64,000 bases of DNA, taken from positions 62,001 to 126,000 of the forward strand of contig CM031556.1 in assembly GCA_018466975.1 (NCBI GenBank), read 5' to 3'. The notes below the pieces were generated by a model that saw only the letters and a list, made by a program, of their open reading frames with translations, was not told where the DNA came from and ran no database searches. The first letter of the stretch is position 1, and every line of letters begins with the position of its first letter. Position numbers and translations under genes: made by a program. Below, one piece after another: positions 36,000 through 46,953 of this stretch. Source of the stretch: Sparassis latifolia (taxonomy: Eukaryota > Basidiomycota > Agaricomycetes > Polyporales > Sparassidaceae).

Positions 36000-36063
36000 G
36001 ACTTGGATAGGCAAGTTCTTCGAGAGAGCATTGAAATTACAAAAGAGCTGGCGCATGCATTAC

Positions 36064-36155
36064 TCCCTGGCTGGGAATCGAACCCAGCTTTCGCGCGGTC
36101 TCATCCATGCGCAGCGAATGACAGGCGCGTGTACTAACCGATATACGACCAGGGA
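36064..36155 (-). tRNA. tRNA-Asp (GTC) with a 21-nt intron
   Basis: On the minus strand the acceptor strands TCCCTGG and CCAGGGA pair perfectly over 7 bp. The D-region reads GTATATCGGTTAGTAC. The anticodon stem CGCGC/GCGCG brackets a loop with CTGTCA, giving anticodon GTC (Asp). The T-arm is CTGGGTTCGATTCCCAG, with a canonical B box. Between A37 and C38, the standard eukaryotic tRNA intron position, 21 extra bases (TTCGCTGCGC...GAGAC) must be removed. A TTTT run about 20 nt downstream (minus sense, near 36044) could terminate RNA polymerase III. The gene lies 65 bp from the Mutator-like element. Confidence 0.9.
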
Positions 36156-37189
36156 CACATAAAGGAAAGATTTATCAGGTAGTAGATCCTGGGACCTGTG
36201 TTCGGACATGGCTAAAGAAGCCATATCTTGTCCTCTTGATCAAACCTTCTGACTTTATTTATGTAGACGGCTATAGCTCTTGGATCGCAGAACTCCGCAG
36301 AGGCTGACCGGCTCCCCAGGCCCCTCGACTGGGCGACGGTGATCCACGGATGGTGGTCCTCTATATAACGAGCCTGCTGTCAACCGGAGTCGGCGCAACT
36401 CGTGATGTGCACGATCGTATTTAATGCTAGAGAGAAATTCTTCGTGTCTCTTTGTTGCGGATATAACTCCTTGGCTTACTCTGCGCGTCTCGCGCCCTCA
36501 CGTCGGTTTCGGCCCTGCCATCCTCACTGGCCTGAGTGCCCTCGCCAGACTCGCCATCGTCGCCACCAGCTTAACTGTCGCCACCTTCTTCGTCCCGGGT
36601 AACATCTATGCAGTAGACAGAACAATAGAGCGACGTGCACGGTATTTGGTGCGCGGCGCGGCGGTCCTCCATGTCCTGGAAGATGTTCTGGGCATGCGGG
36701 GGGACCATTGCGCTAAAAGCGGAGCGTGGTAATATCACGGCAGATGGGGTCGCGGGCAGTGGTAACATCAGCGAGACGGATGGCCTTCACGTTGCAGTCG
36801 ATTAGATATTGGGCCAGCTGCGTGAAGGCGAGCTCTTCGGGGTAGCCTGAAGTTAGTGCGGGTGCGGCGTGTCAGGTCGACCCAATGGGCGCCAGCATCC
36901 CCCGGTACGTGCTGAACGGCACTAAGTCGCGGTATCTCGTTGTCACAGATGTGCACAAGCCCCAAACAGTGCTTTGCGAGCCCGCAGTGGTAGCTCATAG
37001 GATGTTGGTCACATCGTGGGGGCGGGGCTTTTCGTCACCACGTAACAAGTGAGTAGAGATCCGGTACTGGGAATGTTCGAGGCTGAGAGGGAGGGAGAAA
37101 GCTGGCGTTCCAAGAGGGGATTGCTGCGTTACTCCATAGCCAACCACCTGAAGAGCGCGAAATTGACACAAGTTGTGCGAAGGCTGGAT
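36156..37189. other. Region with a possible broken gene fragment
   Basis: On the minus strand around 36840-36720 a GC-rich stretch reads PEELAFTQLAQYLIDCNVKA and then IRLADVTTARDPICRDITTL before a stop. Another frame below it reads AMVPPHAQNIFQDMEDRRAA. Codon-like composition suggests a former gene, but I cannot name a family or join the pieces. No other feature is supported. Confidence 0.3.
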
Positions 37190-38938
37190 GCAGCTCGTCA
37201 AAGCAGTGCCAAGTAAAGTGGATCGCACGAGACCTGTGATACAGTGACGTAGGGAACTTGCTAGATCCCAGAAGCGAGTTCAGAAGCGTCTTGTTTGTTT
37301 TTCTAAAATTCAATTTGTACGACGTCATTCTCGCGCTAGCGTAGTTCAGTTCCCATACACTCCCCTCCTCATCGTGTAATCTCTGAATGCAGATGGGACA
37401 CAATTCAGCACGATGCAATCTCAAAGTGAGTTTACTTACATCTGGGTCAATCACAAAGCCTGTCAGTGCCTCCAACACCGCCCGACCCGCCCACGCCTCG
37501 ACGTCTCTGACCTGCTGTGGGGTGATGAAACCCTGCGACGTGCGAGAGGCGAACACCATCTGCGCAGCAGCGGCTCTTATGCGCGGTCCCGGTACAAGAG
37601 GCTTACCATTGCGTGCAGAGGGCAATGCGCCAGCTGGCTGCATCTGAGCAGATGGTAGATGGGAAGATGAAACGGCGGGTGAGACCGACAGGGTGCTGAG
37701 CGGGGCAGATGCGATATGTACGGAGGGTGTGTCAGACGGCCAACTTGCAGCTAGGTGCAGTATGTGGAAAGTTTCCATCTTTGATAGGTGTTTCGTCAAT
37801 TCGTTGTCAAACGAGGCAGACGGGCAGATAACGTCACCTCAAAAGTGGCCAGATTTATGTGAGATGACTTGAGTCGGTCTATGCGGTCTTAGTCTGGGAA
37901 CGAAGTTTGCCGTCCTTGCGAAGAGTAAAAGCTGAGCAATGTCAGAAAAGGACGCTGCGGGAGCGCATCGGAAATAGGACGGACCTGTCCGTAGATGCAT
38001 TCATGACATGGTCCACAACTGACATTTCCTCTGAGCTGCGGTGCTTATTAAGTGCATATTGCAACTGGCCGGTCTTTGTGAGCTGATGAAGAATATTCCG
38101 TCATATGGAAAGAACACGCACTGCAGCATGAAGCTCTGAATCTGCCTCTAGTTATGCCACAGTCGTTAAAAGCACCAATCTGATCTGAAGTATTGGCGTA
38201 CCGGCCTGCTTATCTTGTACAGATACTCCTGTGACGATCCACTGGCGAAGGGGAAATCGTAGTTCCTGGTAACACAAATACTACTTTTTGGTACCACAAC
38301 CGTCCCCACCGGCACATCTATAACAGCACCGCAGGACCCAAACCTTGCATCCCGCGCACAAGTCTCACCATCAGATCGCGCACAAACAAAAAGCCGATAC
38401 GGTTCCCATTGACCTTACTACCAGCATGTCGCCGCTGAGGCATTCCCGCACCTCGCGCATGAAGAAGTCGGCATTTGGGTGTCCCATCCCAATGCTCACG
38501 ATGGACACAGGAACTCCCTTGTACCTCCCTGTGATTGTAGTGAACCCGCGTTCTGACGAGAGGACGAACGGCTTTGGTGAGCTATCTAAGTAGGCCGCCA
38601 CGGCGTTTGCGCGGGATGGCGCCCCCACCGTAACCTGGTTGAACGGCATCCGTACTTGACAAGACTTGCATGCAAATGTAAGACTCACGATCCTGTTGCC
38701 CACTTCGCCTGCCTTGATACCCAGATGATAAACACGCTGGTCTAGTGTGCGGGGAAAATCTAGGAAAATCAGGAGAGCGTCATGATACCAAGATGGCCCT
38801 ACTAGCATCCACAATGAGATCCTTCATCTCATATCTATCTTCTAGCTTCTAGTCGAACGCTCAAGTCGCTTCAATGCAGGAGATTGAATGATTGGTGACT
38901 CCAATGCATTCAGAAAATTATCGTTGATCGGACTAGGG
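37190..38938 (-). repeat. Copy 2 (inverted) of the segmental duplication
   Basis: This is the reverse-complement partner of 5464-7215, covering the uridine-phosphorylase gene with introns and about 100 bp on each side. Its outer (right) boundary coincides with a 69-bp palindromic insertion at 38937-39005. Confidence 0.9.
37341..38827 (-). pseudogene. Uridine phosphorylase-like pseudogene
   Basis: This inverted duplicate of the gene at 5569-7076 has the same exon order, from the start at 38827 (MKDLIVDA) to the C-terminal RLHDEEGSVWEL. It shows several lesions. Within the exon encoding SSQGRQTSFPD, a 6-bp deletion plus changes produces TAA. The acceptor before the ADSELHAA exon is altered, so the frame no longer joins. 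The terminal stop codon is changed to a sense codon, so translation would run on. The exons for VTVGAPSRANAV and MRVRE-type core motifs remain intact. It is therefore most likely non-functional, unless splicing bypasses the damaged exons. Confidence 0.8.
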
Positions 38939-39005
38939 GAAAATGTAGTCATTCCAAGCAGTTTGCCCGCCGGCGGGCAAAATCCTTGGAATGACTAATT
39001 TTCCC
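38937..39005. repeat. 69-bp near-perfect palindrome
   Basis: Left arm GGGAAAATGTAGTCATTCCA continues to TTTGCCCGCC. The right arm mirrors it as GGCGGGCAAA continuing to TTGGAATGACTAATTTTCCC. The arms differ at only a few bases and there is almost no loop, so the strand could fold into a long hairpin. It is likely a miniature foldback insertion, located exactly at the edge of the duplicated segment. Confidence 0.85.
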
Positions 39006-39230
39006 TCCCAAAGGCAGTTGCAATTGTAGCCACTCTGCTTCAACCTTCGTGACTCAGGATATCAGTGTCTGACGATGAGCCTAACTTCAGAAAGGACCGG
39101 TTTGAGAGACACGAGACCGTGACGAACCCAGGAAGTCTGCCTGATCTCGCGCTACCACTATCTTTGAAAAACCATCCTCTGCTGCCTGGATGGCATGGAG
39201 AGCCCACTGCGCACTCGTTTGCTACACGAT
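39003..39230 (-). repeat. Inverted counterpart of block B plus dispersed-motif copy 4
   Basis: The minus strand at 39003-39069 reads CAGACACTGATATCCTGAG, then ACGAAGGTTGAAGCAGAG, then CTGCCTTTGGGAG, the fourth copy of the dispersed motif. The 39070-39230 part matches 7225-7442 inverted (GAAAGGACCGGTTTGA, GAGAGCCCACTGCGCACTCG). Confidence 0.75.
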
Positions 39231-39849
39231 ACGAACATTTTCGTTCCTCTCTGTATAGTTTGCATGCCAAAGAAAAAAAAGAAAAGAAACACCTTTTTTT
39301 CTTTCCTTACAGCGGTTGAAATCCGCTCACTCCCGCTCCGACGGCCGTGTTCCTGCTGCACGACACGAACACCTTTGTGTACATCGAACCTCGATAAGAT
39401 GAGGAGCACTGACACCTATGGCTCAGCGCTCATGGAGTGCGACGGACGTGAGTGTCTCTTCCGGGTTCCCAACGAATAATTTTGGGATCCACTCGCTACG
39501 ACAGTGTGAGTGCGCGATCTACAACCGCGCTGCCTTCACAATTGACCGCATTTATCGTGAATGCATTGTGCAGCGGCAGAGAAGAGACAGAGTAAATGTC
39601 TATATACCCAGGCTACGGAATCTTTTTAGAGGAATACCGTATACCAAGTGGCATCTCACTTTGGTCTCATTGACAAAACCATTGTACGCACAGCAGGTGG
39701 CTGATCATCTCTGAACTAGTACTCACATCAGCGAAGCATCGACCGCTCGAGGACCATATGCGAAGAGGCATCAAAGACCAGAAACGACGACTACAAAGGC
39801 AATTTGTTCGTCCATTCAAGATAGTTGCCTGGTGTGCAGTTGTTGCGCT
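39231..39849. other. Intergenic, no gene seen
   Basis: This is the 3' flank of the nitrate reductase gene. It includes an A-rich run followed by a T-rich run near 39270-39303. No coding evidence. Confidence 0.45.
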
Positions 39850-42800
39850 TCAGAAAACGACCAACGAATGCTCTATGTCCCACCCATACCGCTGCAGTCC
39901 AGGCTTGACCACATCCCTTATCATCCCGGTCGGTCCGCAAGAAAGGATCAGTCCATCGGGGGATGGAGGAGGCAAGTATGCGGCGAGCATGTCGTCTGTG
40001 ATGCGCCCTGTACTGTGCATCCAAGAATCAGGCGGCACAGTAAGCGTGTAATGGAGAGAGAAGCGGGACGCGCCATGCATGGTGTGCAACGCATCCAGTT
40101 CCTCTCTGCAAAGGATGTCCACCTCCGTCCGATTAGCATATAGGAGCCATATACGTGTCCCTGAGTCATCAGGATCGTGCAGAATACCTCGTAGGACTTG
40201 GAGGATCGGAGTAATGCCTAGTAAAGGTCGGTAAGATACCACACCGTGACATACTCATGCGCAACAGTCAGGTCGAACTCACCGCTCCCGCCGCAGACCA
40301 TACCGATTTCTTTGACATTTCTGCAGATACTCCTGTACAGAGCCGTGCCGAGGCCTTGCCAGGTGAATGAGCCCAGCGGTCCTTTCAGGTCGATCGTATC
40401 GCCAATACGGAGAGCGTGAAATCCTATCGTCATCTTCCCACCTGTCGGAAACAGCGCGCAGGGCAGATATATTCTATGACATGTCGTCAGCCTTCTCAAC
40501 GAGAAATTCGTGGTTCAAGCATACTTGACCAAGAGTTCGACCATTCCAACAACGCCTTGGGGTGAAATAGGCGTATATGCTCGCTGTACGACCTCACCAG
40601 TATCCTTACGCTTCAGGCGAACGAACACGTGCTGACCAACAGGAAGACCGAGCGACTGCTGAGAATCGTGGAGCGCGAATCGAAACATGCAGGTATCGTG
40701 GTTAACTTTCTCCACCTCTATCAGCTTTACAGTTTTCCACGATTTTGGCTTCAGGAAAGGACTACTAGCATCAACTTGTGCGTCGACCTTGGACAACTCG
40801 GAGACTGTGTCAACTAGAGTGCCGATATGGAACTAGTCCCTCATGAGATAGGACAATTGACCACAATTCGAAACGACATCCACCTGTTTGAGTTTACTCC
40901 GCGCATCTGCAGAGTGTATTGCCATGAAGTCCTCTGTTGCATCTTCGCCTGCAACTAACAGGATAGAGTCTGCGCCGCCAGGATGTTCGTTTAAATAGGA
41001 GGTGCTATCATATACCTGACCCTTGATGACGAACTGGATGTGCGTCTCATCAGCCAGAATTAAGGCCCACCAAAGACTCGTCATCTTACCCATGGCCTCT
41101 CGCGATCCTGAGCCCTCACTTCTGCCCAGGTGATTTGTCTGGTAATTTCAGGGTTAATCATCTGGACTTCAGTGGGAGAGCCGACGTCGGCAAGCGGCAA
41201 AGGTTGGAGAACAGGTTGCGCGGCATTGAAGTTTGGACTCAGAACATTTCCACCAGTAGCTTTGATACGCTGCCACAAGTCATGCTTAGATCAATCTGTA
41301 GTGAAGTACAGCATACCTCCATCCACCCTAGGGATTCAGTGCCAACCGGTGCAGGATGTTCGAACCTGAGCCCTGTGTCTGTCTTGACGATGGCGACGCG
41401 GAACCACCTTCTCGTGATCAAGTGAATACGCCTTGCAATTCTTGTGGAGTGCTTACCAGTTGTTCATCATGCCAGTAGCATTCAAGTACCTGCAATGATG
41501 AGCCGCCTGGTACAAAGGTCCTCGTTACAGAGCTTACATGTCCCGTTGCTGAACTTGCGTGGCCTCGTCCATCGCGCGCACGGCAATGGAACTTGAGCTT
41601 GCGAGGTTTGCTACAGGGACGTCGAAAGACCAGAAGCACCAGCAGCTGGAAGGTCATGAGCATCTCGGCCAGACATCAGCTACGCATCGTGAACTCACAA
41701 GCACGTATCTCTCTCGGTAAGATCGAGTTTTCCATAGATCTCGTCAGAATAAATGATGCTGCGGTAAAGGTCTTCTGGATATTCGCTGAGATCATCATCA
41801 TGAATTCATTTCAGGTCAGTGATACACTTTCGAAGGCACGTACATTTCCGCTAGACGCCACGAGTGGCCGTCGTCCAGACTGATCTCCACGCGGGTGACG
41901 CGCCTCCCACCGCCTGCATAGGCATATCCGCGAATGGTATACATGCGCAGCTCCTGCAGCCCATGGGACTGGATATCTAGCGTCTCGTCATGATCAGGAT
42001 GCACAATCGCACTGTATATTGTGAAAACATGGGCACGATCCACAAAAGGACTCATACCTATTGACATTGAGCTCTCTGAGACAAGTGTAAATATGAGCCA
42101 TATAAAACCATGCAAAAAGCGGCCATGCAACTTACGATATGAGGTATCTGCCAAGATCCCACAACCCGTTCGTCCACTAGACACAGCATCATATATTGTT
42201 CAGACATACCTTGGATCATACCACCAGTCCTTCTCTGCTCTGGCTTGTTCGGGAGACAACTGCATAGGGAGAACCCTATTATCTGAAGTCTACTTAGGCA
42301 CGCATCCCCATAATTGCTTCTCCTCATGCGACGAACCGAAAATATGCAGCTTCAAGTGGATGAGCCTGCAGATTCCGGCACAATGAAAAGGAACAGAGGC
42401 GCACATGATGTTGGCTCTCCTCAGCGGAAATCTCGATCTTGGTCAACCACTGGAGCAAGCACAATCAGTGCGCAGACACAGTGTCCGCGTCGACCGCGCA
42501 CACCTTTACTGAACGCCCACCAATTTGCCCAGGGATAATCATCCGCACAGGAAATCCATGATCAGGCTCGAGAGGAAGACCGTTCATAGCCCAAGCTACG
42601 GCATAAAAGACTTCAGAAACGAAATTCAGTACAAAAAGAGTGCCATACCTATTAACATCCCTCTTTCCTTGTTCGCGGCCCAGCTCAGCCTCTGGGAGGT
42701 TCCGTACGGCCCATTCGGAAGAGTAGTATCCCCGCCCTCGAAAATAACATGCCTTGCCTGAGGTCGAATGGGTTGCACGTACTCGAGAACATCTGCCAGA

Positions 42801-43631
42801 TACACGCCCGTCCATAGCGCAGTCGAGACTGGCGTTCGGGCTGTCAAATTCACAGCTGGTTGTATGGCCGAAAGCCTACCTCCCGCAGCGCCCCAGCTAA
42901 ACCCGAGGCTCTTGCGGACGACATTCTGCTCTTTACGCCGGTTTCCTGCACAGACGAGCGTTACAGGAAGAGTCACAACCTGAAACCTCTCACGGAGGTC
43001 TTGCAGCGAGAGCATGCACTCCGTGCGCACGAGCCCGTGAATGCGAATCTTCCAGTCCCGCAGCTTAACTTCGTCAAAGATCGGCACTGCGCCGTGGTTG
43101 CGTACGAAGTGGAGATGGGCGGGTGTGATAAAGCCCTAGTTTCGTGAATAAACACACAGGAATAGAACTCCGGATAGCGGGATATGACGCACTGCATCAA
43201 ATAGCGACGAAAGAGGTGGTTCGCAATTCAGTGGATGTTTCCCCGTGAGTCGTAGTAGGGCAGGGTTCCTCATTATCCACGCATCTGGGGTATGAACATC
43301 CTAAGAGGAAGTCAACACTCTATAGTCTGCATGCTGCAGTGGGAGGCAAGTTCACCACGCTGGCAGTCACTCTCGGAGTTTTATTAACTGGTAACGGAGG
43401 TAGACTTTCAGGGAGCGGCGGACATTGCAGTTCCGGATCGGCTATTGAGGGCGGTAGCGACAGCGAAGCACTGGACAACGATGGCGCGGACGCAGCAGCG
43501 GTGAACGTCGACGATGCACCCTCTTCGCTGCTGCTGTCCGATGAGCGAGAGTACGCGATCCCCATTCTTGCACTCACAATCATGATGAGTTTACCGAGTC
43601 TCGCTCTCCTACAACTGGCTTTAAGCGTCAT
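39850..43631 (-). CDS. niaD: Assimilatory nitrate reductase, NAD(P)H
   Basis: Reduces nitrate to nitrite in the cytosol, the first reductive step of nitrate assimilation. Minus-strand exons run in domain order. A Pro/Ser-rich N-terminus ([16 protein letters not shown]) is followed by [17 protein letters not shown] and [18 protein letters not shown]. The Mo-cofactor domain contains the Mo-ligand Cys in [12 protein letters not shown] and [16 protein letters not shown]. The dimerisation part carries [12 protein letters not shown]. The cytochrome b5 domain has the heme His in [19 protein letters not shown] and FMAIHS. The FAD domain has QRAYTPIS and [10 protein letters not shown], and the NAD(P)H domain has [10 protein letters not shown]. 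The stop is at 39850. The start is uncertain: ATGs at 43631, 43583 and 43565 all lie in frame in the poorly conserved N-terminus. No lesion was seen. Confidence 0.95.
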
Positions 43632-43984
43632 GACGCATGGCGGATCATATCCGAAGGCGCACGTCTGATGTTCCGCAGCGGGAAGTCGCAGTGGCGCCGT
43701 GTCTCATAGATTTGTGATGGATTTAGAGAGATAACGAGCTTCGTATTGTCGCCGAGATGCATCTGAAATCAAATGACAGGGGCATGTGTCGCGATATGTG
43801 ATTGTGAAGTCTCACAGCGCAAAAGAGGATGAGTACTTACTAACTGGCATCAACGACAGCATTACAAATACATCAAACCAACTTTGCATGGCTTCGACAA
43901 CGGATGCTGATCCAAAGACTATTTCAAGGCTTCAAGCAGAGACCTCATGACAGTCGCTCAACGATACCCTCCAGCTATTACCCT
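43632..43984. promoter_or_regulatory. Promoter interval of the nitrate reductase gene
   Basis: This 353-bp gap lies between the stop of the transporter gene and the nitrate reductase start, both on the minus strand, so it must hold the transporter 3' UTR and the reductase promoter. GATA cores occur (for example GAGATAACG near 43730 and GCGATATG near 43793). Expected regulators such as an AreA/Nit2 GATA factor are inferred from other fungi. Confidence 0.5.
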
Positions 43985-46329
43985 TCACCACCTCGGCACC
44001 CGAACTGGCAAGAGGACAGCGTTGACGCCCTGTTGGCAGTTGTCTGTTAGAGTCTCTCCACGGGGCAAAATGCAGATAACGCACAACGGTCACGATACCC
44101 ACGATCCAGAAGGCTTTGCCGTATGGGATCGGTTGGAACCTGAAGACGAGGGCGAAAAGCACGCCACCGAGGTTGCCCATCGCACCGACAACGCCGCTCT
44201 ATAGCAGCAAAAACATTTAGTAAATGCCCGTTTTTACGTGATTTCAAACTTACCATCATGCCATTCGAGTCTGAGCAGACAGAGATGCGATCAGTAAACA
44301 CGTGACAACGAAAATAGAAAAGAAAGACACACTCGGACTGCAATGCGGCACCAAGGAGAAATTCGCCCCGTTGCCTGCTTCGTTCACGATCGCGAGAATG
44401 GTGAACACCACGATCACGACGGCAACTTAGCTAAGTTCAATATCATGCAGAATCGCGCAAGACAGCGACGACCTACGTGACGGATGCTCGCGGCTGTCGA
44501 TGTACAGACCCAGCGCGATCGACATGAACCCCTGCAAGATGCCCAGCACGAGCGTAAGGTACTTCTTGCCGGGCACTCCGAAGCGGCGATAGATCACATC
44601 CCCGAGATATCCTCCTGACATTCACGATTCACGCTTAGCACTTGCAGGTAAGAATCTCCGGAATGGCTCACCAAAGGGCCGGGTCCAAACATTCAACAAT
44701 CCATAGATACTTGCAATCTGCATGGTCTCAACGATTGCATGCGCACGGAAAAGAAGACCCGACGTACATAGCCGGACCTTGTCTGCCCGAACGAACGCGA
44801 AGAATACAGGTCGTATAGCACGTTCGAGAGATTGGCGTCCATGGCAAGTTCAAATCCGAATGACGCTGCATTCCACCCTTGAGCTCGGAAGGTGAAATAC
44901 ACGAAAGGTGCGACGTACTCAAGTAGGCCAAGGACGGCAGCCAGGTCAGCGACGAGACGAGAAGCTGATACGAGAGGCTCCATGTCAACGGTTCATTCAC
45001 GGCTGTATCCAGAGAGGTCAAACCTGGTCAAAAGACATACACATATCAGTAATGAAACCAGGCTGCAATTCACTCAATCTTCGTACCGTCTTCTGCAGGA
45101 TCCACCTGAACATTTACCCTTTCACTCTTTTTCTCGTTGTCCCGCAGGTAGAAGGCGTTTTTGTGGTGTTCAGTTTGCACCTGTTCGGTTTCAGTGACGT
45201 CGGGTTCACTGGGAGTAGGACCATGCCTGTCACTCCACCGGCCGTTTGGATGATCCGTCCCGAACGCGAGAACTGCAGCAGCAGTAAACAGCAACACCGG
45301 GACCGGGACGATCGCAAATGCAACTGCAATGAAACCTCAGATAATCACCTTTCATTCGAGCAAGAACAGACATACCTCGCCAGGCCACGTGCGACGCGAG
45401 TCTATCCGCAATCAAGCGGTCATACAGTGCGACCATAATAATAAACGTGAAACCGCCGCCCGCGTTTCCCCACCCACCAGCGAGCGCGTTCGCCCGCCCT
45501 ACGACGCGCTTATCAAAGAACGCTGTCGTCCACGCCTGACAAGGCACGAAAGTCCCACCGAGGATGCCTGAGTCACAGAAGGTCCGCGGAGGAACGAGAC
45601 GTGATAAGAGGACGCGTACCGATAAAGAACCGTACGATGTAGAGCCCTTGCGCAGTTGCGATGGTGCCTGCGAGACCTGATGGAATGGCGCCTATCACGA
45701 GAAGTCCTGCCATCACTTTTCGCGGACCATAGCCTATCACACACAAAGTGAAACCTAAAATCGCAGGGATATGCCAAACACCTACGGTCAACCAGAGGAC
45801 CGACGATGATGCGGACTACGAGAGTTGAGCACAAAGATACTACGTTTGAATTTCCTTAACAACGAGGTTAGGGACTTTGAGAGCTGGGAGGAAAGCTGAG
45901 GCACAAAACCTATCTGGGCCGCCGTCAAATTGAGGTCCTTCTTGACTGCCACAGGAATCAGAGGCGAGAATGCGAACCAGGAAAGGCTTGTCAAACAGGG
46001 TCAGTCGTCGAGACGTCTTGGGACACAATGTTTGCAATAATGCGACTCGGACCGGACAGTCGCAGAGAAGGCCCCGCCTTGTAACTGTTAAATATCACTA
46101 CTCACAATGCGACCCAGAATCCAAGCCATGACCTGCAAGAACAGACGTGTCAGATTCTGAGAGTCCTGAGCACATAGAGCACTTACAAATGGAAATTGCG
46201 CGAGTATTGGTTTCTAAGATTAAGGATGGGGAGAGTCATACATTTCTTGTTCAAAGGATTGAGATGGGCTTGCGTGAGGGACTGCCACAAAGTAAACTCT
46301 GATTCGAGGGTAGTAGACGACATAGACAT
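43985..46329 (-). CDS. nrt2: High-affinity nitrate transporter, NRT2/NNP family (MFS)
   Basis: A plasma-membrane nitrate importer with about 12 membrane segments. The start at 46329 gives [17 protein letters not shown], then [20 protein letters not shown]. After the first intron (donor at 46186) the frame reads [18 protein letters not shown] and [11 protein letters not shown]. Further exons give [31 protein letters not shown], the nitrate signature region [29 protein letters not shown] loop residues ([16 protein letters not shown]), [12 protein letters not shown] and [15 protein letters not shown]. The last exon reads [12 protein letters not shown], with the stop at 43985-43987. It lies between nitrate reductase and nitrite reductase and shares a divergent promoter with the latter. 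No lesion was seen, though not every intron was measured. Confidence 0.93.
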
Positions 46330-46953
46330 AGTGGTCTTCGTAGTTTGTAAGTGCCGGGTGTGCCTCTGAAAGCTGCGATAGTGGAGTGAGGATTGCAGAG
46401 AGCCACTTCACACCGGTGGGGGAACAGAAGCGAATAAGCACATCAACCGTGATTGACGGGCAAGAATCTTCGACAAGACTTCGCGGTCACAGCAATCTCC
46501 AGAAGTCCAATACATGGCTTATTCGGTACCAGCTCAATCAGGCCAAGTTCACAGTCAAAGGTAAAAATACCACACAAGAAAGGCAATGTATCAGCCGGAA
46601 CGTCACAGTGAAACTGGAAGACTCAATACTAAGAATGTATGTAGTTACTGGGAAGGTGCCGCTGAGCTATGTAGTCTACATAGATAAGATTAGATTTTGG
46701 TCAATTCCTTCCCGCTGATCACACACTCAGTTGACGCTCTACCGTATCATGATAGAAGAAGCGTTCAAGTCAGGCCGTGGAAGCCATGATATCCCTGGAC
46801 AGACTGGCGGTTTCGATTTGACCAGGAGTCAAGGCCGTCGTGGGTCATTCAGCTATACCAGTGATCCCTACGCTGGAGAAACAGGGATTAACTCCCGGCG
46901 TGGAGAAGGCTCAATCTACTTGCCAAGTTTTTGATGCGCTCAACAAATACAGA
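46330..46953. promoter_or_regulatory. Divergent promoter of nrt2 and niiA
   Basis: This 624-bp interval separates the two start codons. At least six GATA cores are present on the two strands: GCGATAG near 46375, TATC near 46589 and 46745, TAGATAAGAT at about 46681-46690, TGATAG near 46751 and TGATATC near 46788. Such sites are bound by AreA/Nit2-type nitrogen GATA factors in fungi. A NirA-type site was not clearly found. Co-regulation by nitrogen source is an inference. Confidence 0.6.

Noticed and set aside
37035..37799. 254-codon minus-strand frame ending near the duplicate
   Set aside because: This is the last exons of the uridine-phosphorylase pseudogene read through a lost intron and stop, not a separate gene.
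46070..46190. Apparent broken N-terminus of the NRT2 transporter
   Set aside because: The donor after TTCCATTT and the acceptor CTTGCAG give [19 protein letters not shown] in frame, so the gene is intact.
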